From Methanobacteriota archaeon (GTDB taxonomy: Archaea; Thermoplasmatota; Poseidoniia; Poseidoniales; Poseidoniaceae), in contig PBXE01000008.1 in NCBI GenBank assembly GCA_002727485.1, forward strand, positions 1 to 5,820: a stretch of DNA of 5,820 bases, in the 5' to 3' direction. This document shows, piece after piece, positions 1 through 4,584 of the stretch. Below the pieces are notes generated by a model. It saw only the letters and a program-made list of their open reading frames with translations. It was not told the origin of the DNA and did no database searches. The translations under genes and the position numbers were made by a program. Within the stretch, counting starts at the first letter, position 1; every line of letters starts with the position of its first letter.

Positions 1-429
1 TATAAAGATTTATTAAAGCATATTAAAAAGAACTATGATCCAAAAGACTATTTAGTTGTCATGGGTGATTTAAATATCTCTCCCGAAGATATAGATATCG
101 GGATTGGTGAAGAAAATAAAAAGAGATGGTTGAGAACTGGCAAATGCAGCTTTTTACCAGAAGAAAGAGAAATGTTATCTAAGCTAACTGACTGGGGTTT
201 GTTTGATTCTTACAGAACTTTATACCCGGAAAGAGATGATGAATACAGCTGGTTTGATTATAGAAGTAAAGGATTTGAAGATAATCCTAAAAGAGGATTG
301 AGAATAGATCACATATGGGTTACAAAAAAACTTAACTTAGCAGTTAAGGGGTCAGGAATTGACTACGATATAAGGGGCATGGAAAAACCATCTGACCACG
401 CACCTATATGGACTCAGTTTGATTTATAA
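1..429 (+). CDS. xthA: Exodeoxyribonuclease III (AP endonuclease), C-terminal 142 residues
   Basis: This is the C-terminal half of exonuclease III, the class II AP endonuclease and 3'-to-5' exonuclease that acts in base excision repair in the cytoplasm. The frame is open from base 1, so the gene starts upstream; the ATG at 61 is an internal methionine inside the catalytic motif. Counting from the first codon, the visible catalytic residues are Asp23 and Asn25 in GDLNIS (E. coli Asp151/Asn153), Asp103 in GLRID, and Asp132-His133 in the closing SDHAP motif. Between them lie IGIGEENKKRWLRTGK and SWFDYRSKGF, which closely match E. coli XthA. A two-residue insertion (PK) sits just before GLRID. 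The end of the protein matches the usual family end. The gene is convergent with tadA and overlaps it by six bases. The family is about 270 residues long, so roughly the first half is missing, including the metal-binding Glu. Confidence 0.97.
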   Translation, partial: YKDLLKHIKKNYDPKDYLVVMGDLNISPEDIDIGIGEENKKRWLRTGKCSFLPEEREMLSKLTDWGLFDSYRTLYPERDDEYSWFDYRSKGFEDNPKRGLRIDHIWVTKKLNLAVKGSGIDYDIRGMEKPSDHAPIWTQFDL

Positions 430-876
430 ACGCTTAGCCCGAAAAAAACTCTTTAATAATTCCGACGAATGGTCTTCTAGAGGTCCTTGATAATAATTCA
501 CTTTATGATTAATAAAATCAGCATCTAGCAAGTTGCCATTACTAATCACAGCTCCTGATTTAGGATCTAAAGCAGCAAATATGAGATTTTCAATTCTGGA
601 ATGGATCAACAATCCACAACACATAGTGCAAGGTTCAAGAGTTACATACAGAGAAGTTTTTTCTAATCTATAATTTTTTAAAACTCTAGCCGCTTCTCTT
701 ATAGTATTAACTTCAGCGTGGCAACTGGGATCATTAGAGGATATAGGGCTATTATGACCTTTAGCTATTATCTTATTATCTAATGTTAAAACAGCGCCAA
801 CTGGAACTTCTCCTTCAGAGAAACCTTTCTTAGCCTCTTCTAAAGCCTTTTCCATAAAAAAAAGATCTTTGTTCAT
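424..876 (-). CDS. tadA: tRNA-specific adenosine deaminase TadA
   Basis: This 150-residue protein deaminates adenosine 34 to inosine in the anticodon wobble position, classically in tRNA-Arg(ACG), in the cytoplasm as a homodimer. It has the cytidine-deaminase-type zinc site: His53 and the proton-shuttle Glu55 in CHAE, then Cys83 and Cys86 in PCTMC. Asn42 and Asp104 occupy the positions of E. coli Asn46 and Asp108, with a constant offset of four. EVPVGAVL and NYRLEKTSLYVTLEPC are typical of TadA rather than of guanine or cytosine deaminases. It is a little shorter than E. coli TadA (167 residues), mainly at the two ends, and looks complete. The ATG overlaps the stop of the DUF2237 gene (ATGA), and no good Shine-Dalgarno sequence precedes it, so translation is probably coupled. 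It is the last gene of the minus-strand operon, and its TAA shares the hexamer TTATAA with the xthA stop. A neighbouring Cys87 is not a zinc ligand in the known fold. Confidence 0.95.
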   Translation of the reverse strand: MNKDLFFMEKALEEAKKGFSEGEVPVGAVLTLDNKIIAKGHNSPISSNDPSCHAEVNTIREAARVLKNYRLEKTSLYVTLEPCTMCCGLLIHSRIENLIFAALDPKSGAVISNGNLLDADFINHKVNYYQGPLEDHSSELLKSFFRAKRL

Positions 877-1250
877 ACTAGATCAATTGCAAATCCTTTA
901 ATTATTTCCATAGGAATTATTTCCAAGGCCTTAATATTGGTAGCTTTCGCTACAATTTTCGGAGCGGAATTCGCTTCATAAGCCTCTAGCCATCTATTGG
1001 CACATAAACACCATCTATCCCCTTCTTTTAAACCTGGAAAATTATACTGAGGAACAGGTGTAGAAAGGTCATTACCTTGAGACATGCTAAATTTTAGAAA
1101 ATCTTCAGTCATCAAAGCACAAACTGTATGGCTTCCAAGATCTTGATCAGAAGTATCACAACAACCTGTTCTAAAAAATCCTGTTAGAGGTTCACAGCTA
1201 CACTCTTCAATTATTTCGTTGAATAGGTTTAGTTGTTTTTTGTCATCCAT
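873..1250 (-). CDS. DUF2237 family protein, function unknown
   Basis: This 125-residue protein belongs to the DUF2237 family (COG3651), recognised from memory by its conserved blocks. These are PLTGFFRTGCC (residues 21-31), GSHTVCALMT (39-48), GNDLSTP (59-65) and FPGLKEGDRWCLCANRW (71-87). Seven cysteines (17, 19, 30, 31, 44, 81, 83) cluster in or near these blocks, which suggests metal binding or redox chemistry. That is inference, since I know of no established function. The protein has no signal peptide or membrane segment and is probably cytoplasmic. The start is well supported: GGAG at 1264-1261, inside the end of the GNAT gene, lies 10 bases ahead of the ATG. The gene overlaps the upstream GNAT gene by 8 bases and the downstream tadA by 4, so the three are almost certainly co-transcribed and translationally coupled. 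The length is normal for the family. Confidence 0.9.
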   Translation of the reverse strand: MDDKKQLNLFNEIIEECSCEPLTGFFRTGCCDTSDQDLGSHTVCALMTEDFLKFSMSQGNDLSTPVPQYNFPGLKEGDRWCLCANRWLEAYEANSAPKIVAKATNIKALEIIPMEIIKGFAIDLV

Positions 1251-1776
1251 GAATAGCTTTCTCCATTTTGTACATAGGTACTTTATTGCCTAATTTACTC
1301 TCATATTCTATTTCGTCTACTACTTTGTAGCCGCGCTTTTCATATAAAAAAATACCAGACACAGTTGCCATTAGCTCTGCCTTATGAAATCCTAGTTCTC
1401 TGATAGAATTCTCTGCTAAATTCAATACATAGGTTCCCACACCTTTACGGATCCATGATGGATCGGTATACATAGCTCTTATTTTAGCTGCATCTTTACC
1501 GGGAACTAATAAATCATCTGACCTATTAGGAGTATGATTTCCTCCAAACAAAGTTTTTCTATAACTGTAACCTCCTGAACCTATAAGCTCATCATCATTT
1601 TTTATTAAGAAATAAGTTTTATCCTTTAAAAGTTGGGTATCAAGACCCATGGACTCTTTTGCTGCTTCTAATTGCTTTTCATTCAACAATTGACCTAACA
1701 AATTAGATATAGAAGTTTCCATCAACACTTCTATTTCAGGGATATCCTGTAAATCAGCTATTGTATGGTGAAACAT
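1243..1776 (-). CDS. GNAT-family N-acetyltransferase
   Basis: This 177-residue protein has the layout of a single-domain GNAT acetyltransferase, which moves an acetyl group from acetyl-CoA to an amine. The N-terminal strand and helix read TIADLQDIPEIEVLM (residues 5-19). The beta-4 strand plus acetyl-CoA pyrophosphate loop is IRAMYTDPSWIRKGVGTYVL (99-118), with the R-K-G-V-G signature at 110-114. Motif B is FLYEKRGYK (143-151), with Tyr145 at the usual general-acid position. The substrate cannot be told from the sequence; a small molecule or a protein N-terminus are both possible. It is the first gene of the operon with DUF2237 and tadA. The ATG at 1776-1774 is chosen because the frame stays open upstream to about 1845 without an ATG, GTG or TTG, and because the protein starts in register with the family. 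No Shine-Dalgarno sequence precedes it. Two out-of-frame ATGs in a 13-base repeat lie just upstream. Confidence 0.87.
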   Translation of the reverse strand: MFHHTIADLQDIPEIEVLMETSISNLLGQLLNEKQLEAAKESMGLDTQLLKDKTYFLIKNDDELIGSGGYSYRKTLFGGNHTPNRSDDLLVPGKDAAKIRAMYTDPSWIRKGVGTYVLNLAENSIRELGFHKAELMATVSGIFLYEKRGYKVVDEIEYESKLGNKVPMYKMEKAIHG

Positions 1777-1802
1777 ATAAAAGGTACATGTAAAAGGTAC
1801 AT
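1754..1802 (-). other. Two very short upstream reading frames overlapping the GNAT start (speculative)
   Basis: Two ATGs lie upstream of the GNAT start at 1802-1800 and 1789-1787, each beginning one copy of the ATGTACCTTTTA repeat. The first opens a 14-residue frame ending in TAG at 1760-1758 (MYLLHVPFICFTIQ). The second opens an 11-residue frame ending in TGA at 1756-1754 (MYLLYVSPYNS). Both overlap the GNAT start in other frames. They could act as leader peptides or decoy starts, but neither has a Shine-Dalgarno sequence, so they may be chance products of the duplication. Confidence 0.15.
1778..1802. repeat. Tandem 12-bp direct repeat TAAAAGGTACAT, 13-bp period
   Basis: Two exact copies of TAAAAGGTACAT occupy 1778-1789 and 1791-1802, separated by one base. 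They sit directly in front of the GNAT start codon. On the minus strand each copy reads ATGTACCTTTTA, so each begins with an ATG. An eight-base inverted match (TGTACCTT) occurs at 1836-1843. The array could be a regulator binding site in the operon leader or a simple replication-slippage duplication. Confidence 0.7.
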
Positions 1803-1851
1803 ACTTTAGTAAAATTCTGCTTTGTGCACTATGTGTGTACCTTATTTAAGT

Positions 1852-1880
1852 TTGCATATAAAGACAAGCACCTTTAAAAT
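1852..1880 (+). promoter_or_regulatory. Weak sigma-70-like promoter candidate for the receptor gene
   Basis: TTGCAT at 1852-1857 and TAAAAT at 1875-1880 are separated by 17 bases. The -10 matches the consensus at five of six positions, but the -35 matches only at TTG. Transcription would start near 1887 and give a leader of about 115 bases that includes the GTGCTT arm and the AAAACGG pair. In DNA this A+T-rich such a match can arise by chance. An alternative pair (TTGCAG at 1905, TAAAAC at 1928) is weaker. Confidence 0.25.
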
Positions 1881-1990
1881 ATGTGCTATCGTGCTTTGAT
1901 CCTATTGCAGCGATGTAAAAAAACGGCTAAAACGGAAAGTGTTTTAATCTTTTTCATCTCTTTAGGACAAGTATTTTTTAATTAAACTTT

Positions 1991-1994
1991 GGGG
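1991..1994 (+). promoter_or_regulatory. Ribosome binding site of the TonB receptor gene
   Basis: GGGG at 1991-1994 lies eight bases ahead of the ATG at 2003. It is the only purine-rich, G-containing stretch near the start. Together with the signal peptide that begins at this ATG, it fixes the start codon. Confidence 0.6.
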
Positions 1995-2002
1995 TAAACA
2001 AT

Positions 2003-4543
2003 ATGTTTAAAACAAGAATAAGTGGAATAGCTGTTGCTGTTTCTCTTTTAACTTTACCTGCTCTACCTTCTATGATTTCTGCTGCTGATGAAATTGAAGA
2101 AGTAGTAGCTGTTGGAACAAGAAGAGAAGCGAGATCAGTCGGTGATTCCCCTGCTCCTGTAGATATTATTGGTGGATCTGATTTCACTAATCAAGGGGCT
2201 GCGGATCTACCTGATATGATTAGAACTCTAGTTCCTTCATTTAATGTAAACACGCAACCTATAAGTGATGCAGCTACTTTAATTAGACCTGCAAACTTAA
2301 GAGGTCTTCCGCCCGACAATATGTTGGTTTTAGTTAATGGTAAAAGAAGACATAGAGGTGCTGTTATATCTTTCTTAGGAAGTGGTATCTCTGATGGAGC
2401 TCAAGGTCCAGATATCTCTGCCATACCATCTATTGCACTAAAACAAGTTGAAGTCCTTCGTGACGGTGCTGCAGCGCAATACGGTTCTGATGCGATCGCT
2501 GGTATTATGAATTTTGTCTATAAAGATAATTCTGAGGGAACGCAAATTGAAATAAGAAGCGGAGAATATGCTGATGGTGATGGTGATATGTATAGAGTCG
2601 CTGCAAATATCGGTATGCCTTTTACTTCTAATGGTTTTGCAAACGTTTCTATAGAACTACAAGACAGTGACCCTACTAGTAGAAGTGTTCAAAGAGGAGA
2701 TGCACAAGCTCTTTATGATGGAGGAAATGCAGCTATATGGAATTATCCTAATCCTGCTCAGATATGGGGTTCTCCTGAAGTAAGCGATGATGTAAAACTT
2801 GTTGCAAACATAGGCCTGGAACTCGATGCCAACAAAGAATTCTATCTTTTTGGTAACTACGCTGAAAGAAAGGTATTAGGTGGTTTCTTCTTTAGAAATC
2901 CTACTAACAGAGGTGGTATATTCTCAACTGACGGAGGTGCTACACGTATGGTGCTTGACGTAGCTCAAGCAACTGCAGGTGCTGCAAGAACTTGTCCTGT
3001 TGTTCCTGTTCCAGCTTCTGGAGCTGGTTCAGCCTCAGATACAGCATTAGCTGCAATTATGGCAGACCCGAACTGTTTCGTATTTAACGAAATGTTCCCT
3101 GGAGGCTTTACACCTAGCTTCGGTGGTGATGTTAGCGACTGGAGTATAGCTTCAGGAGTTAAAGGAACTACAGAATCAGGAACTATGTATGACATCAGTG
3201 TGAGCATAGGTGAGAATAGTGCTGATTATCTAATTAGAAATACACTTAATGGATCTTTGGGACCTGAGTCTCCTACTGAATTCAATCCTGGAAGTTACAT
3301 ACAACTTGAAAAGAATTTCAATGTAGATTTCGTAACTCCTGTTAGCGTTGATGGTTGGGCTTCTGACCTTAACGTTGCATATGGTTTAGAGTTTAGAGAA
3401 GAGCAATTCACTGTTGTTTCTGGAAACAAAGAAAGTTGGGAAATAGGACCTTACTTTAACCAAGGTGCTGGTATAGGCTCTAATGGTTTTGGTGGATTCA
3501 ATCCTGACATGGCTGGTGTATGGGACAGAAGTAATGTTGCTCTTTACTTAGACTTAGAAGGCGATATTACTGAAAGACTACTCGTCGGACTAGCAGTAAG
3601 ATATGAAGACTTTGATACTTTTGGAACGACTAGTAACTATAAGGTTTCTGGACTTTTAAGAGCTACAGATAACTTAAACTTAAGATTCACAACTAGTACT
3701 GGATTTAGAGCACCTACTCCTGGACAGGGAAATATTTCAAATATTTCTACTGTATCAGGAAGTGACGGAGTTTTATTCCAGAAAGGTACGCTAGCTCCTA
3801 CTAACCCTGTTTCAATGGCATACGGTGGTAAAGAGCTTCAACCTGAAGAATCCACAAACTATTCATACGGTTTAGTTTGGGATGCAACAGATTCTCTCTC
3901 TATAACGCTTGATGCTTATTCAATTGAATTAGAGGATAGAATCACACAAGGTGATGATGTACAGCTTACGGCTGCTGATATTGCTAATCTAACAGCACAA
4001 GGTGTACCGGGTGCTGGTGATCTTACAAACTTTAGATTCTATGTGAATGACTTCGATACAACTACTGAAGGTGTCGATTTAGTTGCAACTTACTCCACTG
4101 AAATGTTCAATGGAAATACTGACCTTACATTTGTATGGAGTACGGTTGAAACTGAAGTAGATAAAACAAGTGGCTTAGTTGGCGGAGCTAGAATCGGTCA
4201 ATTAGAAAGTTTACTTCCTGAATCAAGATGGAATCTAACAGCAGTTCATAATACTGGCGATTATCGATTCCTAGCTAGATATAACTGGGTAGACGAGTGG
4301 ATTTGGTGGGATATATATTCTGATCCAGTTTTCTCGGAAACAGTTGATGATATGTTTACTCTTGATCTAGAAGTGAGCAGAGATCTTGGAGCTTACACAC
4401 TTACATTGGGAGCACAAAATGCTACTGATGAAGTTCCTGACAATCCTGCTTCAACTTTATGTTGTGGTATGAAGTACCCTGAAGGATCTCCTTTAGGATT
4501 TAACGGTGCTTTCTACTACTTTAAAGTAGGCTTAGATTTCTAA
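2003..4543 (+). CDS. TonB-dependent outer-membrane receptor
   Basis: This is a complete 846-residue TonB-dependent receptor: a 22-strand barrel with a plug that imports a scarce ligand across the outer membrane using TonB-ExbBD energy. Residues 1-27 or 1-28 form a signal peptide: a KTR basic start, a hydrophobic core, then MISAA before DEIEE. The TonB box follows directly as EIEEVVAVGTR (30-40). The plug spans about 45-173 and includes RGLPPDNMLVLVNGKRR (100-116) and QVEVLRDGAAAQYGSDAIAG (148-167). The rest alternates short strands and long loops, and ends in YYFKVGLDF with the terminal Phe expected for BAM-mediated insertion. Length is in the usual range. Only four cysteines are seen: Cys331 and Cys358, flanking a probable surface loop, and a Cys820-Cys821 pair near the end. 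No N-terminal signalling domain exists, so it is not a FecA-type transducer. The ligand is unknown; siderophore, vitamin, sugar or peptide are all possible. It is a single-gene unit ended by the hairpin at 4554-4584. Confidence 0.95.
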   Translation: MFKTRISGIAVAVSLLTLPALPSMISAADEIEEVVAVGTRREARSVGDSPAPVDIIGGSDFTNQGAADLPDMIRTLVPSFNVNTQPISDAATLIRPANLRGLPPDNMLVLVNGKRRHRGAVISFLGSGISDGAQGPDISAIPSIALKQVEVLRDGAAAQYGSDAIAGIMNFVYKDNSEGTQIEIRSGEYADGDGDMYRVAANIGMPFTSNGFANVSIELQDSDPTSRSVQRGDAQALYDGGNAAIWNYPNPAQIWGSPEVSDDVKLVANIGLELDANKEFYLFGNYAERKVLGGFFFRNPTNRGGIFSTDGGATRMVLDVAQATAGAARTCPVVPVPASGAGSASDTALAAIMADPNCFVFNEMFPGGFTPSFGGDVSDWSIASGVKGTTESGTMYDISVSIGENSADYLIRNTLNGSLGPESPTEFNPGSYIQLEKNFNVDFVTPVSVDGWASDLNVAYGLEFREEQFTVVSGNKESWEIGPYFNQGAGIGSNGFGGFNPDMAGVWDRSNVALYLDLEGDITERLLVGLAVRYEDFDTFGTTSNYKVSGLLRATDNLNLRFTTSTGFRAPTPGQGNISNISTVSGSDGVLFQKGTLAPTNPVSMAYGGKELQPEESTNYSYGLVWDATDSLSITLDAYSIELEDRITQGDDVQLTAADIANLTAQGVPGAGDLTNFRFYVNDFDTTTEGVDLVATYSTEMFNGNTDLTFVWSTVETEVDKTSGLVGGARIGQLESLLPESRWNLTAVHNTGDYRFLARYNWVDEWIWWDIYSDPVFSETVDDMFTLDLEVSRDLGAYTLTLGAQNATDEVPDNPASTLCCGMKYPEGSPLGFNGAFYYFKVGLDF

Positions 4544-4553
4544 GTTAGATCTG

Positions 4554-4584
4554 AAAAAAAAGGGCACTTAGGTGCCCTTTTTTT
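4554..4584. terminator. Bidirectional intrinsic terminator between convergent genes
   Basis: A perfect seven-base stem, AGGGCAC (4561-4567) with GTGCCCT (4572-4578), closes a TTAG loop. It is flanked by eight A's (4554-4561) on the left and seven T's (4578-4584) on the right. The T run terminates the receptor transcript, and the A run acts as a U tract for the opposite amidohydrolase transcript. The amidohydrolase stop codon (4585-4583) lies inside the right flank, so this hairpin serves both genes. Confidence 0.93.

Larger units (their letters stand above)
1777..2002. promoter_or_regulatory. Divergent intergenic region between the GNAT operon and the TonB receptor gene
   Basis: These 226 bases separate two divergent starts and must carry both promoters, unless the minus-strand operon is leaderless. 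The region is A+T-rich and has no supported gene. It contains the 13-base-period repeat (1778-1802) with an inverted partial copy (1836-1843), the palindrome GTGCAC (1824-1829), and AAGCAC/GTGCTT inverted arms at 1866-1871 and 1891-1896. Two AAAACGG copies sit at 1920-1926 and 1929-1935. I see no Fur-box-like 19-mer that I would defend, and no convincing sigma-70 pair for the minus strand. Confidence 0.6.

Noticed and set aside
1920..1935. AAAACGG repeated with a nine-base period upstream of the receptor gene.
   Set aside because: Two short A-rich copies without symmetry or a third copy are too weak to call a binding site; noted only as part of the intergenic region.
1777..2002. Search for a riboswitch, such as a cobalamin type, that could reveal the receptor ligand.
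   Set aside because: The leader is too short and A+T-rich, and I see no B12-box-like conserved core or multi-helix layout.
1978..2187. A 69-codon minus-strand open frame across the receptor start.
   Set aside because: It is antisense to the receptor signal peptide and TonB box, with no recognisable domain and no promoter or ribosome site.
2573..2587. Acidic DGDGD run (receptor residues 191-195) that looks like a calcium-binding loop.
   Set aside because: It lies in a likely turn early in the barrel region and lacks the rest of an EF-hand or repeat-in-toxin motif; acidic turns are common in such barrels.
2965..3207. An 80-codon minus-strand open frame inside the receptor gene.
   Set aside because: It is antisense to the Ala/Pro/Gly-rich loop region of the receptor, where biased codons keep the opposite strand open; there is no family match.
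3730..3747. Tandem nine-base repeat AAATATTTC inside the receptor gene.
   Set aside because: It simply encodes Asn-Ile-Ser twice in a loop; two copies in A+T-rich coding DNA need no special explanation.
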